A stretch of DNA of 60,953 nt from Firmicutes bacterium UBA5010 (GTDB lineage: Bacteria > Bacillota > Clostridia > Tissierellales > Sedimentibacteraceae), in contig DGYI01000017.1 in assembly GCA_002396645.1 (NCBI GenBank), positions 1 to 60,953 on the forward strand. Direction: 5' to 3'. The notes below the pieces were generated by a model, which saw only the letters and a program-made list of their open reading frames with translations, had not been told where the DNA came from and searched no databases. Below, piece by piece: positions 34,072 through 43,194 of the stretch; positions within the stretch are counted from its first letter, which is position 1; the number at the start of each line of letters is the position of its first letter. The translations under genes were made by a program, and so were the position numbers.

Positions 34072-35103
34072 ATGAAAGGAATAAATGTTGGTATCGTCGG
34101 AACAGGCATTTATATTCCGGACAATTATATTACCGCAAAAGAAATAGCAGAAGCTACAAATGGTGTATGGACTGAGGATGCGGTAAGAAATAAGCTCGGA
34201 ATCAATAAAAAGTCTGTGGCAAGCGATAAGCCCTCTGACGGAACACAGGAAATGGGTGCATTAGCTGCACTTGACTGCATAGAAAAAACAGGAGTAAATC
34301 CCGAAGAAATAGACCTTATATTGTGTATAGGAGAAGAATGGAAGGAATATCCGCTTACCACCTCAGCTCTGTATATTCAGGACAGAATAGGAGCGACTAA
34401 AGCATGGGGTATAGATGTCCAAAACAGATGCTGTACCTGTGTGAGCGCTATGAAAATAGCAAAGGATATGATGATGGCTGATGATGAAATCAATACAGTA
34501 TTGATAGCGGGCGGCTACAGAAACGGGGACTTTGTAGACTACAAGGATAAAAACATGTCAATGATGTTTAATCTGAGTGCGGGAGGCGGAGCAATCTTAT
34601 TAAAGAAAAATTACAATAGAAATTTACTCTTAGGCTCACACATTATATCAGACGGATCATTGGCAAGAACTGCGGGAGTGGAGATAGGCGGAACAGCCAA
34701 TCCTTTTACTGAGGAAAATTTGAGTGAAGGTTTAAAATCCTTACGCTTGCTGGATGCGGAAAGAATGAAAGCAAGACTTAATGAAGTTTCGGCAGCAAAT
34801 TGGAATCTATGTATAGCAAAATCTCTGGAGAAATCAAATTTGACTAAGAAGGATTTAGATTATCTGGCTATTCTTCACATTAAAAAATCAGGCCACCTCG
34901 GAATACTCTCCGACTGGGGATTAACAGAAGAACAGACAATCTACCTTGAAGATTATGGACATATGGGTCAGATAGATCAAATTTTATCTTTGCATTTAGC
35001 ACTTGAACAGGGAAAAGTTAAAGACGGCAGCGTTTTATGCATGCTTGCGGCGGGTATAGGTTATGTATGGGCGGCAAACATCATTAAATGGGGCGAATGC
35101 TAA
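34072..35103 (+). CDS. KAS III-like ketoacyl synthase/thiolase-fold protein
   Basis: A 343-residue thiolase-superfamily protein resembling 3-oxoacyl-ACP synthase III. The nucleophile position is Cys120 in DVQNRCCTCVSAM, flanked by two more Cys. The C-terminal half has LHIKKSGHLGIL and EDYGHMGQIDQ, where classical KAS III has His in HQAN and Asn in GNTS; here the second position reads GHMG, so the Asn is replaced by His. The protein may condense or transfer acyl groups on CoA rather than ACP. Its position between the reductase and CoA-transferase genes supports a catabolic or CoA-dependent role. The reaction is not known to me. Confidence 0.75.
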   Translation: MKGINVGIVGTGIYIPDNYITAKEIAEATNGVWTEDAVRNKLGINKKSVASDKPSDGTQEMGALAALDCIEKTGVNPEEIDLILCIGEEWKEYPLTTSALYIQDRIGATKAWGIDVQNRCCTCVSAMKIAKDMMMADDEINTVLIAGGYRNGDFVDYKDKNMSMMFNLSAGGGAILLKKNYNRNLLLGSHIISDGSLARTAGVEIGGTANPFTEENLSEGLKSLRLLDAERMKARLNEVSAANWNLCIAKSLEKSNLTKKDLDYLAILHIKKSGHLGILSDWGLTEEQTIYLEDYGHMGQIDQILSLHLALEQGKVKDGSVLCMLAAGIGYVWAANIIKWGEC

Positions 35104-35135
35104 ATGAATAAAGGTAAAAGATTGGAGGTACTTTT

Positions 35136-36452
35136 ATGAATTTTGAAAATAAATTTATTACAATTGAAGAAGCATTATCGAAAATCAAATCTAACGATAT
35201 AATAGTTTCCGGTTTGGCATCTGCGGAAGCAAGGGAAATTTTAAGCAATTTGCACACAATTGCTGACAAAGTTAAAAATGTTACAGTTACAACCTGTTTG
35301 CCTATGGTTGATGCGGAATATTTTGCAAATGCAGATTATAAAGAGAGCTTTAATATGGCAGGCTGGTTTTATACCGGACCTATGAGAAAGGCTCATAAGA
35401 ACGGGAATATATCATTTATTCCCAATCACCTGCATCTGGCCGCAACGAAAAGATTATATCATGTAAAACCAAATATATACGTTGGGAATGCAACACCTCC
35501 TGACAAACACGGCTTTGTATCATTATCTTTGAGCAATGTATATGAAAAGAGAATGATAGAAGCTGCGGATTTAGTAATCTTAGAGATAAATCCTAAGCTG
35601 CCTCGTACCTTCGGTGATGTGGAAGTTCATGTCGATTATATAGATTATATGATAAATGTAGATTATAAAATTCCTGAATTGCCTGATGTTTCTCCGAATG
35701 AAAAAGACTTAAAAATCGGTGCATTTATAGCAGAAAGAATCAATGACGGAGATTGTATTCAGCTCGGAATCGGAGGCATACCAAATGCTGTTGCGGAGTC
35801 ATTATACGGTAAAAAGGATATAGGAATCCATACCGAAATGTTCACTACCGGAATGATGAAACTTGTCAAAGCAGGGGTAATAACAGGAAAAAATAAAAAC
35901 TTTAACAGAGGAAAGCATGTTTCTACTTTTGCTCTGGGTACCGAGGAATTATATGATTTTATAGATGATAATCCTTCAATTATGATAGCAGATGGTCATT
36001 GGGTAAACGATCCTTATATCATAGGATTAAATGACAATCAGGTATCGATTAATACAACGATAGAAATTGATTTAACAGGACAATGTGCAAGTGAATCAAT
36101 CGGTCCTGTGCAGTTTAGCGGAACAGGCGGTCAGGCAGATACTGTCATAGGGGCACAGCGTTCTAAAAACGGACGTTCATTTATGGCATTATATTCAACC
36201 GCTATGGTGAAAAATCCTGAAACCGGCGAAAGAGAAGAAATTTCTAAAATAGTTACGCAACTAAAGCAAGGGGCGGCAGTATCTTTATCGAGAAATGATG
36301 TGGATTTTGTCGTTACAGAATATGGTGTAGCGGCACTTCGCGGAACAAGTATCAAAGAAAGAGTAGAGTGTCTGATATCAATTGCTCATCCTAAATTCAG
36401 AGATGAATTGTATAAAGAGGCAATTGAAACAGGTATAATCTACGAGAGATAG
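35136..36452 (+). CDS. Acetyl-CoA hydrolase/CoA-transferase family protein
   Basis: Family I-type CoA-transferase of 438 residues, like 4-hydroxybutyrate or butyryl-CoA:acetate CoA-transferases. Motifs seen are the CoA-binding GIGGIPNAVAESL, the catalytic Glu in GIHTEMFTTG, and C-terminal FSGTGGQADTVIGAQRSKNGRSF and DFVVTEYGVAALRGTS. It could activate the imported carboxylic acid by CoA exchange with acetyl-CoA, which would explain why no acyl-CoA synthetase gene is present in this operon (inference). GGAGG is well placed. Confidence 0.88.
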   Translation: MNFENKFITIEEALSKIKSNDIIVSGLASAEAREILSNLHTIADKVKNVTVTTCLPMVDAEYFANADYKESFNMAGWFYTGPMRKAHKNGNISFIPNHLHLAATKRLYHVKPNIYVGNATPPDKHGFVSLSLSNVYEKRMIEAADLVILEINPKLPRTFGDVEVHVDYIDYMINVDYKIPELPDVSPNEKDLKIGAFIAERINDGDCIQLGIGGIPNAVAESLYGKKDIGIHTEMFTTGMMKLVKAGVITGKNKNFNRGKHVSTFALGTEELYDFIDDNPSIMIADGHWVNDPYIIGLNDNQVSINTTIEIDLTGQCASESIGPVQFSGTGGQADTVIGAQRSKNGRSFMALYSTAMVKNPETGEREEISKIVTQLKQGAAVSLSRNDVDFVVTEYGVAALRGTSIKERVECLISIAHPKFRDELYKEAIETGIIYER

Positions 36453-36459
36453 AAAAGAA

Positions 36460-37272
36460 ATGAGTATATTAAATTTTAAAGGAAAAAAGATAAATTACCG
36501 TGTTGTAGGTGAGGGAAATCCTTTATTGATACTCAACGGGATAATGATGTCAACAAAAAGCTGGGCTCCCTTTGAGAAAGCCTTTACTAAAAACAGCAAC
36601 AGATTGATTTTACTTGACTTAATGGATCAAGGAGAATCAGACAAATATGATGATGATTTTGACCAAAGCCTTCAGGTTGAGGTAGTTAAAGCACTGCTTG
36701 ATGAGCTTAAACTTGATAAAGTAAATATAATGGGAACTTCGTACGGCGGAGAGGTTGCACTTCAATTTGCTGTAAGATATCAAGAAAGAATAGAAAGATT
36801 AGTGCTCGCGAACACTGTTGCCAGAACTAATGCATGGCTTAAAGAAATAGGAGAGGCTTGGAACTGTGCAACGGATAATCCTATGGCATACTATTCAACA
36901 ACAATACCTGTTATATACAGTCCGCAATTTTATGATAGAAAAGCGGAATGGATGAAGCAAAGAAAAGAGCTGCTGACAAAAACGGCATTTTCATCAAAAG
37001 AGTTTTTAAACAGCATGGTAAGGTTGACTAATTCAGCAAATAATCATGATGTAGTAAACTTATTGAACACAATTAAGGTAAAAACTCTTATAATCGGAAG
37101 CGAGCAGGATCACATAACGCCGATTGAAGAACAAAGACTTATGGCTAAACTAATGCCTAATGCTGAGCTTGTTATACTTCCCGACACCGGACATGCATCT
37201 TTTTATGAAAGACCATTATTATTTACAAGCATATTGACAGGTTTTATACAGGCAGAAGAGGTAGAACTGTAA
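36460..37272 (+). CDS. Alpha/beta-hydrolase
   Basis: Alpha/beta-hydrolase of 270 residues with nucleophile Ser94 in MGTSYGGEVAL, acid Asp in SEQDHITP and catalytic His in DTGHASF. LLILNGIMMSTKSWAPF replaces the usual HG oxyanion motif with NG, seen in some hydrolases of this fold. It starts 7 bases after the CoA-transferase stop. A thioesterase or ester hydrolase acting on the pathway intermediate is plausible. The elbow is not the Cys type of PHA synthases. Confidence 0.82.
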   Translation: MSILNFKGKKINYRVVGEGNPLLILNGIMMSTKSWAPFEKAFTKNSNRLILLDLMDQGESDKYDDDFDQSLQVEVVKALLDELKLDKVNIMGTSYGGEVALQFAVRYQERIERLVLANTVARTNAWLKEIGEAWNCATDNPMAYYSTTIPVIYSPQFYDRKAEWMKQRKELLTKTAFSSKEFLNSMVRLTNSANNHDVVNLLNTIKVKTLIIGSEQDHITPIEEQRLMAKLMPNAELVILPDTGHASFYERPLLFTSILTGFIQAEEVEL

Positions 37273-37333
37273 AACTTAACAGGCATATGAACTGATGACT
37301 GGAACAAATTCAAATTAGGAGGACAAAGAAATT

Positions 37334-38224
37334 ATGAATCTCCAATCTATTATTCAAACAATTTTAAGCAATTTACATTTAGCCGGGATTTTAGCACTTG
37401 CTACAATGGGTATTATGCTGGTATTTAAAACCTCGTTTACGACAAATTTTGCCCAAGGCATGATGGCTACAATAGGTGTATTTACAGCAGCGACTTTAAT
37501 CACAAAATTCGGTGTTAATCGTCTTTTATCAATTGCTGCGGGTATATTGGTCAGCTTTATTATAGGTATGCTGATAGATACTATGATAATACGAAAAGCT
37601 AAAAACATTAATGTAGTAGGAAAACAGATGATAACAATGGGACTTGTAATTGTTATAACCGCAATTCTTCCTATAGTATTCGGCACTATACCGCTTGAAT
37701 TCGGAAGATTTTTTGAGGGAAATCTGAATTTTTCAGTTGCAGGAATGAATTTATTTATTACTAAAAACGGATTATTTATTGTTATAGCTTCAAGCCTTAT
37801 AATTTCTGTAATTTATGCGGCACTTAACTTTACAAAGTGGGGACTTGGAGTAAGAGCAACAGCAACAAGCGAAACAGTTGCCAGCATGATGGGTATCAAC
37901 ACAAGAATTATAACTGCTATGAGCTGGTCATTAGCCGGTGCATTAGGCGCGGTAGCTGCGATATTTCTCGCTTCACAAAGCGGATCTGTCGAAGCGAGCA
38001 TGATGGTTTCAACTCAGGTAAACGGATTTTTAGCATCTGTTTTAGGAGGCTTCTTCTCCTTTTACGGTCCTTTAGTAGGAGCGGTGCTGATACCTGTAAG
38101 CAAGTCGCTTATTGCGATATTCAGCGGAGTATGGAGCGGAGTTATATTGTATAGCTTGGTGCTTTTAGTTGTACTGATTAAGCCGGTAGGATTATTCGGC
38201 AAAAAAATCTCAAAGAAGGTGTAG
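37334..38224 (+). CDS. livH: Branched-chain amino acid type ABC permease LivH
   Basis: Membrane permease of 296 residues with about eight hydrophobic segments. LivH-family features include GIMLVFKTSFTTNFAQG near the N-terminus, GLGVRATATSETVASMMGINTR (cytoplasmic ATPase-contact loop) and VLGGFFSFYGPLVGAVLIPV. It works with LivM, LivG, LivF and LivK downstream. The Liv family transports branched-chain amino acids but also amides, urea and aromatic acids. Its place in a beta-oxidation operon argues for a carboxylic or branched substrate (inference). AGGAGG precedes ATG 37334. Confidence 0.88.
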   Translation: MNLQSIIQTILSNLHLAGILALATMGIMLVFKTSFTTNFAQGMMATIGVFTAATLITKFGVNRLLSIAAGILVSFIIGMLIDTMIIRKAKNINVVGKQMITMGLVIVITAILPIVFGTIPLEFGRFFEGNLNFSVAGMNLFITKNGLFIVIASSLIISVIYAALNFTKWGLGVRATATSETVASMMGINTRIITAMSWSLAGALGAVAAIFLASQSGSVEASMMVSTQVNGFLASVLGGFFSFYGPLVGAVLIPVSKSLIAIFSGVWSGVILYSLVLLVVLIKPVGLFGKKISKKV

Positions 38225-38227
38225 AAT

Positions 38228-39301
38228 GTGGCTAACGAATATAAAAATATCTTAAAAACAGAACAAAAAAGCAAATTCAACTCTGTTCTGAGACATCCAT
38301 TATTCAGCTTCGTGATATTGATAGCTGTTTTGGCGGCAATTCAGCTTGTCTACATGTATACAGACGGTATTATAAGCTTAACCGTGTCAAAAGCTATAGC
38401 ACAGACGCTGATTTATACAATAGTCGGACTGGGGTTTTCCATACTGCTTGGATATGCAGGCTTAGCTTCTTTGGGAACAGCAGGATTTATGGGCTTGGGA
38501 AGCTATATAGCGGGTAATTTATTGATAACAATGGATATGCCCTATGCACTGACTATATTGGCAGTCGTGGCTGTAGCGATAATATTGGGAGGAGTTGTAG
38601 GATTTATCTCTCTTAGAATAGAGGGAATGTATCTGGCTATAATAACTTTGGGCTTGTCAGAGATTTTGCTTGAGCTTTTTAAAACTCCCAACAGCTTTAC
38701 GGGAGGAGCATCAGGACTTAGAAAGGTTCCGTTTACAACACTGGCAAATACATTTCAGCTTGACAGAGAGACAACATTTTTTCTTATTTTGGCGGTACTG
38801 TTTTTGATGATTGTAATAACAATCAATATTATTAACAGTCCGACGGGCAGAGCTATGCTCGCTATGAAAAACAGCTCATCGGCAGCTCAGGCTATGGGTA
38901 TAAGCATATTAAAGTACCGTTTGCTTGCATTTATTATGGCAACAGTTTATGCGATGATAGGAGGAGCCTTGTATATATCATACAACAGGGCCTCAGACCC
39001 GACCTCTTGGACATTGTCATTGTCACTTAATATATTGGCAGCGGTAATAATAGGAGGCTCCAGATCAATCTGGGGAGTATTGCTCGGAAGCTTTGTTATC
39101 TTCGGGCTTGATTTAGCGGTTTTAAAAAACATTGCGTTTTTCAACAATTACCCGGGTTCATCAATGATTTTCAGCGGTGTGCTTATTATTATAATAGTAA
39201 TGTTCTATCCGGGAGGCTTAGTGAGATTGTTTAATGATATAAGCACTCGAGTCAAGACAGCGAGACATAAGTGGAAGGAGCATGGTAAAGATGTTGAATA
39301 A
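38228..39301 (+). CDS. livM: Branched-chain amino acid type ABC permease LivM
   Basis: Second permease, 357 residues, about nine or ten hydrophobic segments. Family motifs are GYAGLASLGTAGFMGLGSY, GMYLAIITLGLSEI, NSPTGRAMLAMKNSSSAAQAMGISILKYRL (ATPase contact) and IIGGSRSIWGVLLGSFVI. The start is GTG 38228, with AAGGTG upstream overlapping the end of livH. An N-terminal cytoplasmic stretch of about 20 residues precedes the first helix. It overlaps livG by 11 bases. Confidence 0.88.
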   Translation: MANEYKNILKTEQKSKFNSVLRHPLFSFVILIAVLAAIQLVYMYTDGIISLTVSKAIAQTLIYTIVGLGFSILLGYAGLASLGTAGFMGLGSYIAGNLLITMDMPYALTILAVVAVAIILGGVVGFISLRIEGMYLAIITLGLSEILLELFKTPNSFTGGASGLRKVPFTTLANTFQLDRETTFFLILAVLFLMIVITINIINSPTGRAMLAMKNSSSAAQAMGISILKYRLLAFIMATVYAMIGGALYISYNRASDPTSWTLSLSLNILAAVIIGGSRSIWGVLLGSFVIFGLDLAVLKNIAFFNNYPGSSMIFSGVLIIIIVMFYPGGLVRLFNDISTRVKTARHKWKEHGKDVE

Positions 39302-40124
39302 TTTTAATAAAAACAGTAAGACTTCTGAGACTTTGCTTTTAGACGAAAATGTAATACTGGAACTTAAAGACTTGACAATGCAGTTCGGAGGACTTAAGGC
39401 TGTTGACAATCTTAGCTTTAAAGTTAAAGAAGGTGAAATTTTTGGACTTATAGGTCCGAACGGCGCAGGAAAAACAACAGTATTTAACTGTATAACACAA
39501 TTTTATAAGCCTACGGCAGGAAGGGTAATATATAGAGATAAAAACGGCGATACAATAGATTTAATCAAAAAGAAGGTGCACGATGTTATCAAAACCGGTA
39601 TAGTAAGGACATTTCAAAATGTTGAATTGATTTGGGAGCTATCTGTTTTGGATAATCTGCTTGTAGCAGGGCACACTCTGTATAAATCAAATCTTTTTGA
39701 TCAGATAATACATTCAAGAAAACTTAAGCGTGAGGAACAGCATGTCAGGGATAAAGCTCTTCAGATATTAGAAAGACTTAACTTACTTGTTTATAAGGAT
39801 GCTATTCCCTTTGGGCTGCCATACGGTATATTAAAAAAGATAGAGCTGGCAAGGACACTGATGATAGATCCAAGACTGATTATATTAGATGAGCCGGCGG
39901 CAGGACTTAATGATGCCGAAACAGAGGAACTTTCTAAAGTAATTAAGCAAATAGCCAAGGATTATAAATGCACTATATTTTTAGTTGAGCATGATATGGG
40001 ACTTGTAATGGAAATCTGTGATACTATCTGTTCCATTTCCTTCGGAAAGATGCTCGCAATCGGAACTCCGGGCGAAATACAAAATAATAAGCTTGTACAA
40101 GAAGCATATTTGGGAAGCGAATAA
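39291..40124 (+). CDS. livG: Liv-type ABC transporter ATPase LivG
   Basis: ATPase subunit of 277 residues with Walker A GPNGAGKTT, Q-loop TFQNVELIWELSVLDNLL and Walker B LIILDEPAAGLNDAE (Liv family signature ending NxxE). The signature motif reads LPYGILKKIELA, the usual LivG variant of LSGGQ. Switch His is in VEHDMG. Start 39291 is chosen because GGAAGGAG lies 10 bases upstream; the ATG at 39282 is too close to it. An extra about 20 residues precede the first ATPase strand. Confidence 0.9.
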   Translation: MLNNFNKNSKTSETLLLDENVILELKDLTMQFGGLKAVDNLSFKVKEGEIFGLIGPNGAGKTTVFNCITQFYKPTAGRVIYRDKNGDTIDLIKKKVHDVIKTGIVRTFQNVELIWELSVLDNLLVAGHTLYKSNLFDQIIHSRKLKREEQHVRDKALQILERLNLLVYKDAIPFGLPYGILKKIELARTLMIDPRLIILDEPAAGLNDAETEELSKVIKQIAKDYKCTIFLVEHDMGLVMEICDTICSISFGKMLAIGTPGEIQNNKLVQEAYLGSE

Positions 40125-40147
40125 GCTTTCGGAAAGGAGTTTAGAAT

Positions 40148-40873
40148 ATGAGTAAACTGTTAGAGATAGAAGATTTAGTAATTGATTATGGGATTATAAG
40201 AGCAATAAAGGGCATCAATATGACCGTAAATGAAGGAAATATAGTTGCGATTCTCGGTGCGAACGGAGCAGGTAAAACAACTACAATACGTGCGGTATCG
40301 GGAGTTGTAAAAGCAAAAAGCGGGAAAATCAAGTTCTGCGGAGAGGATATAACAAATCAAGAGGTGTACAAAATAGCCTCAAAGGGTATAATTCAATCGC
40401 CGGAGGGACGTTTAATATTAAACGGCTTGACTGTAGAGGAAAATCTCCTTGTCGGAGCTTATACTGTTAAATCAAAAGATAGAGTAAAGAAAAATTTAGA
40501 GCAAATATACAATTACTTTCCTGTTTTAAAGGAAAGAAAAAAACAGCAGGCCTCAACACTATCCGGTGGAGAGCAGCAAATGCTGGCTATAGGCAGAGCA
40601 TTAATGGCAAATCCTAAAATTTTGCTTTTAGACGAGCCCTCACTGGGCTTAGCCCCTCTTATAGTAAAAGATATCTTTGAAATTATTAAAAAAATCAAAG
40701 AAGAAGGAACTACAATATTAATTGTAGAGCAAAATGCATTCCAGACATTAAAAATTGCAGACTATGCATATGTTCTGGAGCTTGGAAAAGTTAAAACCGA
40801 AGGCAGCGGCAAGGATTTATTGGAAGATGAATCGTTATTTGCGGCATACCTTGGTGAAAGAAATAAAAAATAA
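40148..40873 (+). CDS. livF: Liv-type ABC transporter ATPase LivF
   Basis: Second ATPase subunit, 241 residues. Walker A is GANGAGKTT, Q-loop IQSPEGRLILNGLTVEENLL, signature LSGGEQQMLAIGRAL, Walker B LLLDEPSLGLAP and switch region VEQNAF. SLGLAPLIV and the EGR loop distinguish LivF from LivG. It lies 23 bases after livG with AAAGGAG, and 34 bases before the binding protein gene. Confidence 0.92.
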   Translation: MSKLLEIEDLVIDYGIIRAIKGINMTVNEGNIVAILGANGAGKTTTIRAVSGVVKAKSGKIKFCGEDITNQEVYKIASKGIIQSPEGRLILNGLTVEENLLVGAYTVKSKDRVKKNLEQIYNYFPVLKERKKQQASTLSGGEQQMLAIGRALMANPKILLLDEPSLGLAPLIVKDIFEIIKKIKEEGTTILIVEQNAFQTLKIADYAYVLELGKVKTEGSGKDLLEDESLFAAYLGERNKK

Positions 40874-40907
40874 ATAAAAAAATATTAAATTAAGGGAGAA
40901 ATTAACC

Positions 40908-42278
40908 ATGAAAAGAAAAATGAGACTTATTGCACTGGTATTGGTATTGGCATTGGCATTTACATCATTTGTAGGATGCAGCAGAAAAGTTGATCCTGAT
41001 ACTGACGGAAATAATCAACAAGACGATCAAAATAAAGATGATGATAAAAAAGATGATGATAACAAGAAACCATCTAAGGTTCAAGGTGTAACAGATACAG
41101 AGATAGTTATAGGAAATACAGCAGCTGTATCGGGAGCATTTGCGTTTGTAGGAGTACCTTTTAATGATGCTATTAAAGCGGTTATTAAGCAGGTGAATGA
41201 AGCAGGCGGAATAGGCGGAAGACAAATTAAGTTTGTAACTTATGATGACGGATTTAATGCTGCAACAGGTATGTCTTTAACTGAAAAATTAGTTGAAGAG
41301 GATAAAATCTTTGCGTTAGTAGGACATTTCGGAACACCGACAGTAAGTGCTACCATTGATTATATACAACAATATGAAGTTCCTATGGTATACGCTGCAA
41401 CAGGTATAAATGATTTGTATTTTGAAAAATCACCTGGAAATCCGGTTATGGCAGTTCAGCCTATATACAAAACAGACGGACGTGTTATGGCAGCTCGTGT
41501 TTTCCATGAAGCAATATTCGGTGCAAATGAAAATGAAAAAATGCCTCAAGATGCCAAAATAGGTGTATTATACTTAAATGATGATGCAGGTAACGGTATA
41601 TTGGAAGGAATTAAAGCTCAAGCTGAAAAAGACGGAAGAACTCCAAATCTTATAATAGAAGCAGTTGCTGAGGGAACTTATTCAACAGCAGTTCAAAAGC
41701 TTAAGGATCAAGGTGTGTCTGTAGTTATAGCAGCAATGAATCAAGCTCCTTTTAAAGAAACCTTGGTTGCATTAAATGATGCTCAACTGGAAGTTCCTGT
41801 ATTTACATCATACACAAATGCTGATCCTACAGCTGTAGACCATACAAAGCATTCTGACAAAAGACCTATATATACAAATGCATGGGTTGACGTATTATCA
41901 GAAAAAGGACAAAATGATGCACAGGCATTCGTAGCGGCTATAGCACAGGCAGATTTATCTGAAGATGTAAAAACAAGCTACTACACAAACTCTTTTGCTA
42001 CAGCAGGATATATAGCAGCGGTTGTATTCATAGAAGGATTGAAGAGAGTAGAGGCAGAAGGCCTGGATTTAAACTGGGATAACTACATTAAAGTTATGGA
42101 AAACGGACCTATAAATATTCCAATGGGCGGAACTGTTGATTTCTCAGAAGGAAAGCGTTGGGGAATAGACTCTATGTCATTGCTAAAATATCAATTCACA
42201 GAGACAAACGGAGAAGTTGCCGAAACATTTGTAGCAGTAAGACCGATAGAATCTTTAACGGAAATTGAAGCAAAATAA
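40908..42278 (+). CDS. livK: Liv-type substrate-binding lipoprotein
   Basis: Lipid-anchored solute-binding protein of 456 residues. The signal peptide ends in lipobox FVGC (Cys24), followed by an Asp/Lys/Asn-rich linker (about 28-60) that spaces the domain from the membrane. The mature part is a two-lobe periplasmic-binding fold of the Leu/Ile/Val family (TEIVIGNTAAVSGAFAFVG, GGIGGRQIKFVTYDDG, AALVGHFGTPTVSA-type segments). At about 400 mature residues it is longer than classical LivK, as in amide- or aromatic-acid-binding relatives. It is the last gene of the long operon. Confidence 0.88.
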   Translation: MKRKMRLIALVLVLALAFTSFVGCSRKVDPDTDGNNQQDDQNKDDDKKDDDNKKPSKVQGVTDTEIVIGNTAAVSGAFAFVGVPFNDAIKAVIKQVNEAGGIGGRQIKFVTYDDGFNAATGMSLTEKLVEEDKIFALVGHFGTPTVSATIDYIQQYEVPMVYAATGINDLYFEKSPGNPVMAVQPIYKTDGRVMAARVFHEAIFGANENEKMPQDAKIGVLYLNDDAGNGILEGIKAQAEKDGRTPNLIIEAVAEGTYSTAVQKLKDQGVSVVIAAMNQAPFKETLVALNDAQLEVPVFTSYTNADPTAVDHTKHSDKRPIYTNAWVDVLSEKGQNDAQAFVAAIAQADLSEDVKTSYYTNSFATAGYIAAVVFIEGLKRVEAEGLDLNWDNYIKVMENGPINIPMGGTVDFSEGKRWGIDSMSLLKYQFTETNGEVAETFVAVRPIESLTEIEAK

Positions 42279-42582
42279 AAAATAATTGACATCCTGTAAT
42301 CGTGCGATATACTATAGAAAATATCCATTTTAAAAGATTGCAGTTTAATTAAAAATTAAGATACAGCAATTTTTATTTGAAATTGCTGTATTTTTATAAT
42401 ATAATATCCGTAGCCTTAAGTAAAGCACTCTGCGTAATTATGGTAAAAGTTTCAGATATGTTGAAAGTTTCAACATTGTTGAAATTATGAAAAGTCTCAG
42501 CTGCACTGAGACTAAAGATGATAATGTAAGTATTATAGATAAGGTTTTATGCGAATTATGCAAAGAAATGTATGGAGGAACA
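42279..42582 (+). promoter_or_regulatory. Leader region of the TetR gene with promoter, terminator and palindromes
   Basis: TTGACA (42286-42291), 16 bases, TATACT (42308-42313). About 45 bases on is an intrinsic terminator: ATACAGCAATTT (42361-42372) with its complement (42380-42391), then T. Further on, ATGTTGAAA-G-TTTCAACAT (42458-42476) forms a 19-base palindrome, and AGTCTCAG/CTGAGACT (42493-42513) a hairpin. A short RNA of about 75 bases, or attenuated transcription of the regulator gene, would result. Confidence 0.55.
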
Positions 42583-43194
42583 ATGGAAGAAAAAGATATA
42601 AAAATGCCGAAAACAAAGAGAGGAATGACAACCTTTAATAAAATAGTCAGATCAGCAGAAAAGGTTTTTGGCAGTAAGGGATATTACAACTCAATGATAA
42701 ACGATATTGCATATAAGGCAAAGGTGGCACCGGGTACTCTTTATATTTATTTTCCGGACAAATATACATTGTATTGCTATTTGTTAAATCAATATAATCA
42801 TTCTATAAGAGAGCATATAGCCAGCAGAGTTAAAGACTGTACTACGCGTAAAGAACAGGAGCGCATGGGACTTTTGGCATTTTTAGAAATTATAAGAGAA
42901 AGACCGTATATGTATAATATTATCTGGGAATCACTGTATATTGACAAAAAGCTGTTTGTTGATTATTATGAAAGTTTTGCCGGAAGGTATATAAAGAACA
43001 TAGATTATGCCAAGTCAAAGGGTGAAATGAAGGATTATGATTCAATGCTTCTTAGCTATGTTTTAATGGGTGTAAGCAATTTTGTAGGATTAAAATACGT
43101 TATGTTCAACGATGATAAAAAGAAAGACATAGATTTAGAAAAGATTGCCGATGAAGTAGTTGAAATATTAGAAAAGGGAATTTTTAATATATAA
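42583..43194 (+). CDS. TetR-family regulator, FadR-like
   Basis: TetR repressor of 203 residues. The N-terminal helix-turn-helix is RSAEKVFGSKGYYNSMINDIAYKAKVAPGTLYIYFPDK (positions about 20-57), the rest an all-helical ligand and dimer domain. The length and the SKGYYNSMINDIA pattern fit the FadR/FabR-type group that binds acyl-CoA (family inference). It sits between the Liv operon and acd-etfBA, both preceded by ATGAAT-N4-ATTCAT-like palindromes, making it the likely regulator of all three. Start 42583 follows GGAGG; an in-frame ATG at 42487 lies inside the leader structures. Confidence 0.82.
   Translation: MEEKDIKMPKTKRGMTTFNKIVRSAEKVFGSKGYYNSMINDIAYKAKVAPGTLYIYFPDKYTLYCYLLNQYNHSIREHIASRVKDCTTRKEQERMGLLAFLEIIRERPYMYNIIWESLYIDKKLFVDYYESFAGRYIKNIDYAKSKGEMKDYDSMLLSYVLMGVSNFVGLKYVMFNDDKKKDIDLEKIADEVVEILEKGIFNI

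Noticed and set aside
30306..37272. Polyhydroxyalkanoate synthesis locus
   Set aside because: Thiolase, SDR reductase and MaoC hydratase fit, but the hydrolases have GWSLGGG and GTSYGGE elbows rather than the Cys-type box of PHA synthase, and no phasin or PhaR was seen. A beta-oxidation regulon fits better.
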